Shown in pieces: positions 1 to 7,556 of a DNA stretch of 64,000 nt. The position numbers were made by a program, and so were the translations under genes. Within the stretch, counting starts at the first letter, position 1; the number at the start of each line of letters is the position of its first letter. Below the pieces are notes generated by a model, which was not told the DNA's origin, did not search any database, and worked only from the letters and a program-made list of their open reading frames with translations. Source of the DNA: Vibrio alfacsensis (lineage in GTDB: Bacteria; Pseudomonadota; Gammaproteobacteria; Enterobacterales; Vibrionaceae); the NCBI RefSeq assembly GCF_003544875.1, contig NZ_CP032094.1:1-64000 (forward strand), written 5' to 3'.

Positions 1-3
1 ATC

Positions 4-12
4 TGTGGATAA
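4..12 (-). promoter_or_regulatory. DnaA box
   Basis: TGTGGATAA on the plus strand reads as the perfect consensus TTATCCACA on the minus strand. It lies 14 bases before the first RctB 12-mer. This matches the single DnaA box known to be needed for secondary-chromosome replication in vibrios. Confidence 0.85.
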
Positions 13-26
13 GTTGTATAAACATG

Positions 27-152
27 ATGATCATAGTTTCAACACTGTTTTGATCATCTTTTCATGAACTTAATGATCATGCTTACGGCGTTTTATGATC
101 ATGCTTTCTCGAATCATTTGATCATCGTTTCAGTATTCACATGATCATAGTT
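27..152 (+). repeat. Array of six RctB-binding 12-mers (iterons)
   Basis: Six copies of NTGATCATNNTT start at 27, 50, 73, 95, 118 and 141. Steps are 23, 23, 22, 23 and 23 bases, so all sites lie on the same face of the helix, about two turns apart. Four begin with A and two with T. They match the 12-mer that RctB binds to open the origin; GATC inside each copy makes them Dam methylation targets, which RctB binding is known to require. Confidence 0.93.
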
Positions 153-199
153 CCGAGAGAGACTCAAAAAAAACATCATAAAAACAACATCTTACACAG

Positions 200-262
200 G
201 CAAAATCAACCAGATCATTAGATCATATAATCAATTAAGATCAGTTTAATCAAAAGATCAGT
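200..262 (+). other. DNA unwinding element with phased ATCA motifs
   Basis: ATCA occurs at 205, 214, 222, 230, 240, 249 and 257, every 8 to 10 bases, in a strongly AT-rich stretch between the 12-mers and rctB. Published work on the V. cholerae origin describes RctB binding to ATCA repeats on one strand of the unwound region. The assignment here rests on position and motif spacing. Confidence 0.75.
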
Positions 263-317
263 TATTTAAAAACAAAGATTTTTCTTTATTTATGATCTGT
301 TTTTCTTTATTCTTCGG

Positions 318-338
318 AACTATAGCAAAACTACGGTT
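318..338. promoter_or_regulatory. Probable RctB autoregulatory operator upstream of rctB
   Basis: The sequence has the form AAC-NN-TAG-N5-CTA-NN-GTT, a dyad of 21 bases ending 19 bases before the rctB start codon. In V. cholerae RctB represses its own promoter through a shortened 39-mer-type site here. The dyad is seen directly; calling it that site is inference from position. Confidence 0.5.
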
Positions 339-357
339 AGTGTGATCTGGATCTAAA

Positions 358-2328
358 ATGACGGGCAATGAAAAAATTCTGATTAAAGCGCCAAGAAGCC
401 ATAAGGATGGGCACCTTTTTGAGGTAAGTGAATCTTCTGCCGATTGGGTAGAACAATACCAGCACTTCAAAGGGGTCACTAAAAGCATTTTGGAATTGCT
501 GAATTTAATTTCACTCCGCGGATTCAGTAGCAAAGATGGTTTCGTTTCAACCACTGAAATTGTGGGAGCGACAGATGGTCAATTAACTCGAGCAGCATTG
601 CAACAACGGCTACGAGCAGCGGTTAATATCGGGTTATTTACGCAAACGCCTGTTCGATTCGAAGAGGGCTTGGCGGGAAAAACCATGCTGCACAAGTTTG
701 TCAATCCAAACCAACTCATCTCCGTTCTTGGTGCGACAAGTCTTGTCACCGAAAAAGTACGTCAAAGCGAAAAACAAAAACGCTCTAAAGCGCTTGCTCA
801 AACGCAAGTGAATAAACGCTTGCTCAATGAGCACGGTCTTAATACGCCGCCGATGATGAAAGATGAAGCGGATCAATTTATTGTCTCACCAACCAATTGG
901 GCCGGGATCATTGATCAAGCACTTGCGCCACCACGAACGCGTAAAAGTTATCAAAAATCCATGGTCTCGATCTCTGGCACCAAAGCGGTGATAGAAACAC
1001 GATCGTCAAAAAATATCATGACCGTTGATGATCTCATGACGTTGTTTGCCTTGTTTACATTGACGGTTCAATATCACGATCATCACAAAGATCAATATCA
1101 AATGGATTCTGTTCATGTACCAAATAAAACGCCACTGTACATCACGGATATTTTGTCATTACGTGGCAAGAAAGACAGTGGCCCGGCACGTGACTCCATT
1201 CGAGACAGCATTGATCGTATCGAATTTACGGATTTTCAATTGCACGAGCTGACAGGTCGTTGGTTAAGTGAAAATATGCCTGAGGGCTTTAAGAGTGATC
1301 GGTTCCGATTTATTGCGCGCACCATTACTGCTTCAGAAGAAGCCCCAGTTGAGGGGGCGGATGGTGAAATTCGCATTAAGCCAAATCTGTATATTTTGGT
1401 TTGGGAGCCATCATTCTACGAAGAACTGCTTACTCGTGATTATTTCTTCTTGTTTCCTCCAGAAATCTTGAAACAACACACGCTTGTCTTCCAGCTGTAT
1501 TCGTATTTCCGAAGTCGGATGGTTCGCAGACATACAGATTGCATGTTATTAAGTGAGTTGAACCAAAAATTAGCCCGAAACATTGAATGGCGACGTTTTT
1601 CTATGGATTTGATCCGTGAACTCAAACGGTTATCGGATGGTAAAGGGGCTGAGGATCTTTTCGTCGTCAATTTGTGGGGTTATCACCTGACGATCGAAAC
1701 GGTAATCGAAAATGGCAAAGTGATGGATTACCAAGTGGATATCAAATGTGATGTTGAAGAGGTTCTTCGTTATTCACGCGCGCGTACAACCAATGCGGGT
1801 AAGCGCAACATGGCGCCTACGCTGCCAAATCCTCTGCGTAATGAGTTGGTCACCAGACAACAGTTAGACGAGCTGTCAGGCATCATAGACGGCGAATTTG
1901 AGCCTATTCAACGCAAAGCACCGTCTCCGCGTGGCAATTTGGGTCGTAGAGTTAAACAGAAAAAACACCTGGTTGAGATCAACGCAGACGAGATAACCAT
2001 AACCTTGTCCAAATATACCTCTCCAGAGGCTCTAGAACGCAGTATAACGGCTTTATCAGCGATGACAGGGCATTCCTATGCCTCAATCAAAGAGGAGTGT
2101 TCTGAGTTCATTGATAAGCTTGATTGGTTAAGAGTTGAAGATGATCCTATCCCGTATGAAACCCTAAGTAAGACAGTCGAGTTGTTTAATGGTCAAAATA
2201 ATGTGAAACATTTGACGATCGAACGATTGATCGCGGGTTTGGCGGTTCGCCGAAAAGTGTGTCGACAAATCTTTGAAGGGCATATGGATGAAATGGTATT
2301 TCGTGCACTTGATGAAATGGCAATTTAA
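358..2328 (+). CDS. rctB: Chromosome II replication initiator RctB
   Basis: 656 residues, against 658 in V. cholerae. RctB is the initiator specific to Vibrionaceae secondary chromosomes; it binds 12-mers in the origin to start replication and 39-mer sites to restrain it. The N-terminus (MTGNEKILIKAPRSHKDGH) and the run after it closely match known RctB. Characterised RctB has a central region of winged-helix domains that bind DNA and dimerise, and a C-terminal domain that limits initiation; no part looks truncated. The start at 358 is preceded by only a weak ribosome site, and an operator-like dyad sits at 318-338, consistent with tight autoregulation. It lies directly right of the origin it acts on. 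Confidence 0.97.
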   Translation: MTGNEKILIKAPRSHKDGHLFEVSESSADWVEQYQHFKGVTKSILELLNLISLRGFSSKDGFVSTTEIVGATDGQLTRAALQQRLRAAVNIGLFTQTPVRFEEGLAGKTMLHKFVNPNQLISVLGATSLVTEKVRQSEKQKRSKALAQTQVNKRLLNEHGLNTPPMMKDEADQFIVSPTNWAGIIDQALAPPRTRKSYQKSMVSISGTKAVIETRSSKNIMTVDDLMTLFALFTLTVQYHDHHKDQYQMDSVHVPNKTPLYITDILSLRGKKDSGPARDSIRDSIDRIEFTDFQLHELTGRWLSENMPEGFKSDRFRFIARTITASEEAPVEGADGEIRIKPNLYILVWEPSFYEELLTRDYFFLFPPEILKQHTLVFQLYSYFRSRMVRRHTDCMLLSELNQKLARNIEWRRFSMDLIRELKRLSDGKGAEDLFVVNLWGYHLTIETVIENGKVMDYQVDIKCDVEEVLRYSRARTTNAGKRNMAPTLPNPLRNELVTRQQLDELSGIIDGEFEPIQRKAPSPRGNLGRRVKQKKHLVEINADEITITLSKYTSPEALERSITALSAMTGHSYASIKEECSEFIDKLDWLRVEDDPIPYETLSKTVELFNGQNNVKHLTIERLIAGLAVRRKVCRQIFEGHMDEMVFRALDEMAI

Positions 2329-2648
2329 TATTTATTGTTTCAATGGTTTTGAAAGAAAAGTGTGGCGAATTAATTCAGAATGTAACAAGGGTTTGCACTG
2401 ATGGAAATCAGACTTAACTCTTACAAATCACTGACATTTAATAGGTAGGGCTCGGTAGTATTTATCTCGAATAGACAACCTTTTTGTCCTTTCTGATGAC
2501 TAAATAGATTGGCTCATATTGTTACATTCATTCTGAATAGATTTTGCGAGTTTCTCCTTAAGGAACTCGCTTTTTTTTGTCTAAAATTCCAGTCATTTGA
2601 ATCAGTCTGCTCAGGATGATGGCACCTTACCTTGATCATTCTTTCGGA
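2329..2648. other. Intergenic region after rctB
   Basis: About 320 bases without a convincing gene. It holds the intrinsic terminator at 2546-2578 and, near its right end, an RctB-type 12-mer at 2632-2643. The terminator is about 220 bases after the rctB stop, so a long 3' UTR or a small RNA in between is possible; no clear promoter was seen. Confidence 0.5.
2546..2578 (+). terminator. Intrinsic terminator downstream of rctB
   Basis: GCGAGTT (2546-2552) pairs with AACTCGC (2564-2570), followed directly by eight T residues. It is a plus-strand terminator. Confidence 0.85.
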
Positions 2649-3065
2649 CTAATGGCATAAACCATGATCATGCTTCCCTGATTCATTCCAGTTTAACGAT
2701 CTCATGAGCGCGATATGGGATTGGATCACCTTTGTTGCCTGTTGCTTCCAAACGGTTTGATCATCTTGTTGACTGCAAAACTCTAAGGCTAAAACCGTTA
2801 AGTGTTGTAAACGCTTTAAACACCAATCTCGAATATGCAAATTGTTTGTCGGCTGAATGGCGGCTTGTTCGAGTTTGGCGCAGGTGTATTGCAGAGTTTG
2901 AAATGCCTTGTGATGGTGTTGGTACCTTGTTTGTTGAAAGAGGCGCAGACAACCATCAAGCCAACACGCTAGGGCTTTACTTTGTGCATCTGTAAGATCC
3001 GGACCAAACGCCGATGACGGAACCTGATACAAGATCATTTCTAACTCTTCTACTTGATCATGTTT
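2632..3065 (+). repeat. Dispersed RctB-type 12-mers around the gene at 2649-3116
   Basis: Full matches to NTGATCATNNTT occur at 2632-2643, 2664-2675 and 3054-3065, with an 11-of-12 match at 2757-2768. The copy at 2664 is identical to two copies in the origin. They lie in and next to a reverse-strand gene about 2.5 kb from the origin, where they could titrate RctB or link chromosome II sites. Binding is inferred from the motif only. Confidence 0.6.
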
Positions 3066-3116
3066 CCGATTGTTATGCCAACCAGATAGACGATCTTGCC
3101 ATGTCATCAAATCCAT
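2649..3116 (-). CDS. Conserved hypothetical protein, 155 aa
   Basis: No family is recognised. The protein is hydrophilic and probably helical, rich in Gln, His and Leu (for example CLRLFQQTRYQHHHKAFQTL), with no signal peptide or membrane segment, so probably cytosolic. It is transcribed towards rctB, with its stop about 70 bases right of the rctB terminator. Its coding sequence contains RctB-type 12-mers, so the DNA may matter as much as the protein. Position next to rctB is in keeping with chromosome II core genes. Confidence 0.65.
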   Translation of the reverse strand: MDLMTWQDRLSGWHNNRKHDQVEELEMILYQVPSSAFGPDLTDAQSKALACWLDGCLRLFQQTRYQHHHKAFQTLQYTCAKLEQAAIQPTNNLHIRDWCLKRLQHLTVLALEFCSQQDDQTVWKQQATKVIQSHIALMRSLNWNESGKHDHGLCH

Positions 3117-3580
3117 GAGGCAGCTTTACTCCGTTTGTTATGACGTCGTTTAAATAGTCTGGCTCACTTTCTATCAAGTTTCCAAATCACAGGTTGTTAT
3201 TATCTAAACGCAATTAAGGTCGAGCTTTATCTTCAACTGCGGATTGGCTTAGCGAGTGGATGAATCATGGTGAAAGTGATGGGGACATCAGTCGCTGTAA
3301 AAGAACGGGTTGCGAAAATAAAAGGTTGAGACGAGTAAGTTTTCGTTCGAGAAAAGTAAATTGTGAAAGGAAAAATGAGAGCTGGATCAGCTCACTTTTC
3401 TTAGGGGGAATCCCTCAAATTTAATCGCTCATCGCGGGGTTTGCAAAACTTAAATGATGAATCTATTAACGAGTTGATGAAAGGTCGGGAATGGTCACAT
3501 TTCGCTACAGTTTTGCTTACTTCCGCATTTAGGGTTTGCTATAGATTACTCATCGAAAACATGGTGTGTTCGGAGGAAAT
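3117..3580. other. Intergenic region with possible hairpin and RctB-like half-sites
   Basis: About 460 bases without a supported gene. A small hairpin with AGCTG-GAT-CAGCT at its centre (about 3380-3400) is followed by a short T-rich run. At 3506-3543 two stretches share AGTTTTGCT and GTTTGCTATAG with the dyad upstream of rctB (read on the reverse strand). No strong promoter was identified. Confidence 0.35.
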
Positions 3581-3778
3581 ATGTCCATTAATTCTATCAA
3601 CCATGAAGAGATGACTAACATTGCTCACAAGTGGGAGCTTCCTGAAGAAGAAATCGTTGTGAAGCCAGAAAAGACAGTGAAATCAGCAGAAGCAAGAAGA
3701 CGCATAGAAGCGCTACGCGAGATCCGTGAAAGCGGTTTGAGTATGGAAGAAGCAAGGGAGCTTGGCTTGATTCACTAA
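3581..3778 (+). CDS. Small charged hypothetical protein, 65 aa
   Basis: The start at ATG 3581 is chosen over the in-frame GTG at 3566 because a strong GGAGGA ribosome site lies at 3572-3577. The product is highly charged and helical (KTVKSAEARRRIEALREIRE), with no signal peptide or membrane segment. Its ARRRIE segment recalls small PA3496-type proteins, but the similarity is too short to name it. It is a single-gene unit closed by the terminator at 3801-3825. Confidence 0.75.
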   Translation: MSINSINHEEMTNIAHKWELPEEEIVVKPEKTVKSAEARRRIEALREIRESGLSMEEARELGLIH

Positions 3779-3800
3779 TTTCACTAAAGAGAAAAATATT

Positions 3801-3825
3801 GGGTAGTCTGTTGGCTACCCTTTTT
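3801..3825 (+). terminator. Intrinsic terminator
   Basis: GGGTAG (3801-3806) pairs with CTACCC (3815-3820), followed by TTTTT. It ends the 65-residue gene upstream. Confidence 0.85.
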
Positions 3826-4005
3826 ATTTTTTGGTTGGTTGTCATCACTATTTTTGAGATGCCGTTCACTTCCAAAGGGGGAAATTGCAGCTTGCTCGCT
3901 TGAAACGGCTCGAATTTGATCAAGATCAGTGCGTTTCACTTCTGTTAACTCGACTCCATGTGTTATAGTGCGCGGCTAGTAATTTTAGGTACCTTGAGGC
4001 TGTGA

Positions 4006-4215
4006 ATGTCGTTTAATCTTTCCCTGTTACCGCCTAACGAGAAAAACAAGATCGAGCTTGATAAACAAGCGTCGTTTTTGGTTTGGAAACTCAAAGAGGC
4101 TAAATGTGGCCCTGAGGCGATCCAAGAACAGTTGTCTATGATTAACGATGCTGACGAAAAAGTTGTTTTTCAACAGTCAGTCGAAAAGTACAAACGAGTG
4201 ATGGGTGTCGCGTAA
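4006..4215 (+). CDS. DUF3283 family protein
   Basis: 69 residues, soluble, no signal peptide. The composition and the ends (MSFNLSLLPPNEKNKIELDK near the start, EKYKRVMGVA at the end) fit DUF3283, a small family of unknown function found in vibrios next to the chromosome II yebC paralogue. The gene lies 136 bases upstream of that gene in the same direction, so co-expression is possible. No function can be given. Confidence 0.75.
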   Translation: MSFNLSLLPPNEKNKIELDKQASFLVWKLKEAKCGPEAIQEQLSMINDADEKVVFQQSVEKYKRVMGVA

Positions 4216-4351
4216 AGCGAACCATCGTAATAGCGAACACTATTGCGATGATTGAGGTTTCCTCCCCATTCCTTTGCGGAAGTGAAAATTGAAAAGGTTT
4301 CGCTTTTGCTAAAATCCTTCGCATTAAAATTAAATTTAGAGAGACATCCCG

Positions 4352-5066
4352 ATGGGAAGAAGTTTGAAGTGCGCAAAGCCTCTATGGCGAAAACTGCAGG
4401 CGCGAAAATTAAAGTTTATTCCAAATACGGTAAAGAAATTTACATGTGCGCGAAAATGGTGGCGGCGATCCAGACATGAACTTGTCTCTGAAGCACCTGA
4501 TTGCGAAAGCGAAAAAAGACCAAGTACCAGCACACGTGATCGACAAAGCGATCGATAAAGCAAACGGCGGTGGCGGTGAAGACTACGCACCAGCGCGTTA
4601 CGAAGGTTTTGGCCCTGGCGGCACAAGCGTGATTGTTGACTGTCTAACAGACAACGGTAACCGTACTTTCCAAGACGTTCGTCAATGTTTTGTTAAAACA
4701 GGTGCGAAGATCGGTGTTGAAGGCTCTGTTTCTCACATGTTCGACCACCAAGCGGTATTCCAGTTCAAAGGCGAAGATGATGAAATCATCCTAGAAACGC
4801 TAATGATGGAAGACGTGGATGTTACTGACGTTGAGCTAGAAGATGGTGTGATCACGGTATTTGCACCTCACACTGAGTTCTTCAAAACGAAAACGGCACT
4901 TAACGCAGCATTCCCTGATCTAGTGATCGATGTTGAAGAAATCACGTTCGTTCCTCAAACTCACACGCCAGTAGCGGGTGAAGATGCAGAGAAATTCCAG
5001 AAGTTCCTAGACCTTCTAGATGACTGTGACGACGTTCAACAGGTATACCACAACGGCGAACTATAA
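4352..5066 (+). CDS. YebC/PmpR (DUF28) family protein, frameshifted twice in this sequence
   Basis: This belongs to the TACO1/YebC family, known as transcriptional regulators (PmpR) and more recently as ribosome-associated factors. The reading frame is broken twice: at TTT 4363-4365 and at AAAA 4453-4456. Adding one T and one A restores [20 protein letters not shown] near the start and joins it to the conserved [20 protein letters not shown] segment, giving a normal length of about 238 residues. The core motif [20 protein letters not shown] is intact. Both losses are in homopolymers, so sequencing error is the likely cause. Vibrios usually carry a second yebC near ruvC on chromosome I; this is the chromosome II copy. 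Confidence 0.9.
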
Positions 5067-5083
5067 TTCGGTTCTCCAGTTGT

Positions 5084-5113
5084 AAAAAAGGCTTCCCGAG
5101 GGAAGCCTTTTTT
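5084..5113. terminator. Bidirectional terminator
   Basis: AAAAAAGGCTTCCC and GGGAAGCCTTTTTT form a near-perfect hairpin between the convergent yebC-like and rodA-like genes, with A and T tracts on either side so that it can act in both directions. Confidence 0.9.
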
Positions 5114-5149
5114 GATCGTGTTACTTGTCTTTTCTATTGTGACTAGCGT

Positions 5150-6232
5150 TTAGGTGTTTCGGTACTTGGAGTAACACAGCGACATGATCACGCCAAAACA
5201 GATGCCTTGGGTTAGCATTGCAGTACCACCGTAGCTAAAGAATGGCAGTGGGCTACCCATTACTGGCAACAAGCCACTTACCATGCCTGTATTGATAAAG
5301 GCATACAAAAAGAAGCTCATTGCTAGTGCGCCACTAACTAGACGGCCAAAGAAGTGCTCAGATTGGCATGCTAACAGCATCACACGCGCTGTAATGAACA
5401 AATACAGGGCCAATAGCACCACACAACCAATAAAGCCCCATTCTTCCGCATACGTCGAAAAAATGAAGTCAGTATGACTTTCTGGAATAAAGCCTAATGT
5501 GCCTTGGGTGGCATTCATCCAGCCTTTGCCCTTCATACCACCGGAACCAATTGCAATCAGTGACTGAATGATTTGGTAACCTGAACCAAGTGGATCTGAT
5601 TCTGGATTTAAGAATTGGGTGACGCGACTCTTCTGATAAGACTCCATCACAAAAAACCATAAAATCGGTACAAGAGTCAAAATACTCACTACAAATCCAC
5701 CGATGATTTTCCAGCTCATGCCTGCAAAGAACAACACAAATAAAGCATAAATGACGGTAAATATCGCGCCATCTAAATCGGGTTGCAGAGCGATTAAGCC
5801 TGCAGGAATACAGGTGATCGCTAAACACAATGCAATTTTTCGAATGTCAGGTCTGCCGCCTTCGATGTGCAGTATCCAAGCAATCATTATTGGAATCGAT
5901 AGCTTAATCAGCTCCGATGGCTGAAAGCGGAAAAAACCGATATCTAACCAGCGTTGAGAACCATTGGTGCTGTCTCCAAATAATGCGACGGCAGCCAACA
6001 AAGCCACGGCAACGAAATAAAGATACGGGGCTGAGCGCTGGTAACTGCTTGCCGGTATTGAGGACATGACCAAAATACACACCAGAGTTAACGCACAACG
6101 CGCCAAATGTTTAAACAGCATGGCTTCACTAAATCCGCTGGCACTCCAAAGAGTCAGTGAACTGAGAAGCATGATTGGAATGATCGCCATAAGTAGTGGC
6201 AAATCAACCCTAGGATAGAAACGCTTATTCAT
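5150..6232 (-). CDS. rodA: RodA/FtsW-family peptidoglycan glycosyltransferase (chromosome II paralogue)
   Basis: 360 residues, about ten membrane segments, inner membrane. SEDS proteins polymerise lipid II into glycan strands with a partner class B PBP. Family marks are W95 in GSQRWLDIG, QPSE at 104-107, QPDLDGA at 150-156 (usually QPDLGTA), PESHTDFIF at 250-258 with D255 at the catalytic Asp position, and NTGMVSGLLPVMGSPLPF at 314-331. It stands alone with no PBP2 gene beside it, unlike the mrdAB operon, so it is probably an extra copy of the chromosome I gene. The changed QPDL motif may mark a specialised role. Confidence 0.88.
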   Translation of the reverse strand: MNKRFYPRVDLPLLMAIIPIMLLSSLTLWSASGFSEAMLFKHLARCALTLVCILVMSSIPASSYQRSAPYLYFVAVALLAAVALFGDSTNGSQRWLDIGFFRFQPSELIKLSIPIMIAWILHIEGGRPDIRKIALCLAITCIPAGLIALQPDLDGAIFTVIYALFVLFFAGMSWKIIGGFVVSILTLVPILWFFVMESYQKSRVTQFLNPESDPLGSGYQIIQSLIAIGSGGMKGKGWMNATQGTLGFIPESHTDFIFSTYAEEWGFIGCVVLLALYLFITARVMLLACQSEHFFGRLVSGALAMSFFLYAFINTGMVSGLLPVMGSPLPFFSYGGTAMLTQGICFGVIMSLCYSKYRNT

Positions 6233-6544
6233 CTTCTACAACCTAATAACGCCCTGATATTAGGGCGAAAACAACCAGAACTTGATAAGTTCAATCTATT
6301 CCAATGCTAAGGATCCAATTGGGAAATAACAGACGCGACGCAAAGGTGAGGTAGAAAAGAAAGAGCGATGCTATCTGTTATGAGCAAGCAAGTCGGAAAA
6401 TAGTGGGATGGATATACACTAGGCTGAAGATTTGCGCCACACTTTTTATAGGATCGTCTCGGATTTTGTAATAAACCGCGCAGCTAAGATGGGAAAGGCA
6501 TACAGGAAAAGTGCCTCAAATAATCGGGTATTTGAGGCGAGATA
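6233..6544. other. Intergenic region upstream of the rodA-like gene
   Basis: About 310 bases. It holds the terminator hairpin of the DUF2955 gene at 6512-6539 and should contain the promoter of the rodA-like gene. Nothing else is recognised. Confidence 0.4.
6505..6539 (-). terminator. Terminator of the DUF2955 efflux operon
   Basis: On the minus strand GCCTCAAA pairs with TTTGAGGC around a 12-base loop and is followed by CACTTTTC. It starts five bases after the DUF2955 stop codon. Confidence 0.7.
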
Positions 6545-7546
6545 TTAAACGATTTGCTTGTGCGTAATACGATACAAGGCATAGAGGATAAATAGCGTAA
6601 TCGTTAGCTCCCAAGCTCGCAGAAAAGTGCTTTCTAAACCGAGTTCATTGCTGGTCATGTACAGCTGAATCGGCAACATGGTCGCCAATAGCGCGTCGGC
6701 ATGGACGTCTTTGGCTGGGCCTTTCGCTTTTGCCATTGATGCGGTGATCATAAAGGCAAGCAGACCTAATATGATGGTGTAGTAACCGAACGTGGACTGA
6801 TGCCCAGCCATCAGTAAGGTGAACACTACAGCTAATGCACAGCCGCCCACCTGAGTTTGAAAACGGCGGTCAACCACGTCGATAAAGCTTTTGTGTGTGG
6901 TTTGCGTTGCTGCGGCAATCACTGGCACCAAACAAAACGTTGCTGAGATGAGGTCGACAATCATCAAAAACGCGACACCAAGACCAATCAACGCGAGTGA
7001 AATGGCTCGGCTTTCAAACGTGACGGGTTCTTCCTTAAATGCTGGAGGCTTACCGCCACGTTCAACAGGGAACAGAGCTACCATGGTTTTTGCGACGACC
7101 ATGGTAATCAGCATCGACAGCAGGATTTCATGAATGCGCATTGGCATGTCCATGGTAGTGTGCTGAGCAAACACCACAATCAGAATCCAGTTGAAAGTTG
7201 GCATGAGCATCTGACCTTTCTTCGGCGGTGTGGTTGCTCTACGGCGCATAAAGTCGAAGAAGAACAAGCTAATGGTCCACACCACAAACGGATGCTGTGA
7301 AAACACTTCAGTCACCACCAATGCTGTACTTGCTGCTAATAACGTAGGTAGCAAGGTGCGAAGCAGACCAAGCCAAGAATAGTCTTTGTTCTTGGTCATG
7401 ATGATGGTTGGATACAGCGCCAGATAAACTGGAGAATCCAGGTTGAGCAGTTTGCCCAGCACCATACAAATCGTCACAGTAAGGGCGACACGCAGTGCTT
7501 CATTGCGCTCAGAACGGTTTTGAAACAGGCTTTCGAAGGTCCACAT
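6545..7546 (-). CDS. DUF2955 / FUSC-like membrane protein, AaeB-type efflux component
   Basis: 333 residues with about eight to ten hydrophobic segments in two clusters separated by a soluble stretch (about 165-180), as in FUSC/aromatic acid exporter proteins. It would form the inner-membrane channel of a small-molecule efflux pump. It starts 10 bases after the stop of an HlyD-type adaptor gene, the same pairing as aaeA-aaeB (aromatic carboxylic acid efflux), and a LysR gene is divergent as with aaeR. The small third gene aaeX is not seen. It is about half the length of AaeB (650 residues), so it is DUF2955 rather than true AaeB. The substrate is unknown. Confidence 0.82.
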   Translation of the reverse strand: MWTFESLFQNRSERNEALRVALTVTICMVLGKLLNLDSPVYLALYPTIIMTKNKDYSWLGLLRTLLPTLLAASTALVVTEVFSQHPFVVWTISLFFFDFMRRRATTPPKKGQMLMPTFNWILIVVFAQHTTMDMPMRIHEILLSMLITMVVAKTMVALFPVERGGKPPAFKEEPVTFESRAISLALIGLGVAFLMIVDLISATFCLVPVIAAATQTTHKSFIDVVDRRFQTQVGGCALAVVFTLLMAGHQSTFGYYTIILGLLAFMITASMAKAKGPAKDVHADALLATMLPIQLYMTSNELGLESTFLRAWELTITLFILYALYRITHKQIV

Positions 7547-7556
7547 GGTTCACCCC

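Larger units (their letters stand above)
1..357. other. Origin of replication of chromosome II (oriCII), right part
   Basis: Seen: a consensus DnaA box in reverse orientation at 4-12, six copies of a 12-base motif NTGATCATNNTT between 27 and 152, then a very AT-rich stretch (about 160-300) rich in ATCA, and then the start of rctB. Known: this is the order of the Vibrio secondary-chromosome origin, where RctB binds the 12-mers, DnaA binds the single essential box, and the AT-rich region unwinds. The window begins just before the DnaA box, so the rctA/incII side and parAB2 should lie to the left and are not visible. Confidence 0.95.

Noticed and set aside
258..554. Reverse-strand 98-residue reading frame over the origin and rctB start
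   Set aside because: It overlaps the origin and rctB, has low-complexity AT-rich codons at one end and no ribosome site; it is a shadow.
904..1100. GATC-rich stretches inside rctB as further 12-mers
   Set aside because: They contain GATCA but lack the full NTGATCATNNTT pattern.
2329..2545. Small RNA between rctB and its terminator
   Set aside because: No convincing promoter; a long 3' UTR is simpler.
4252..4479. Separate 75-residue protein before yebC
   Set aside because: Its second half is the true YebC N-terminus ([19 protein letters not shown]) in a shifted frame; it is explained by the two base losses.
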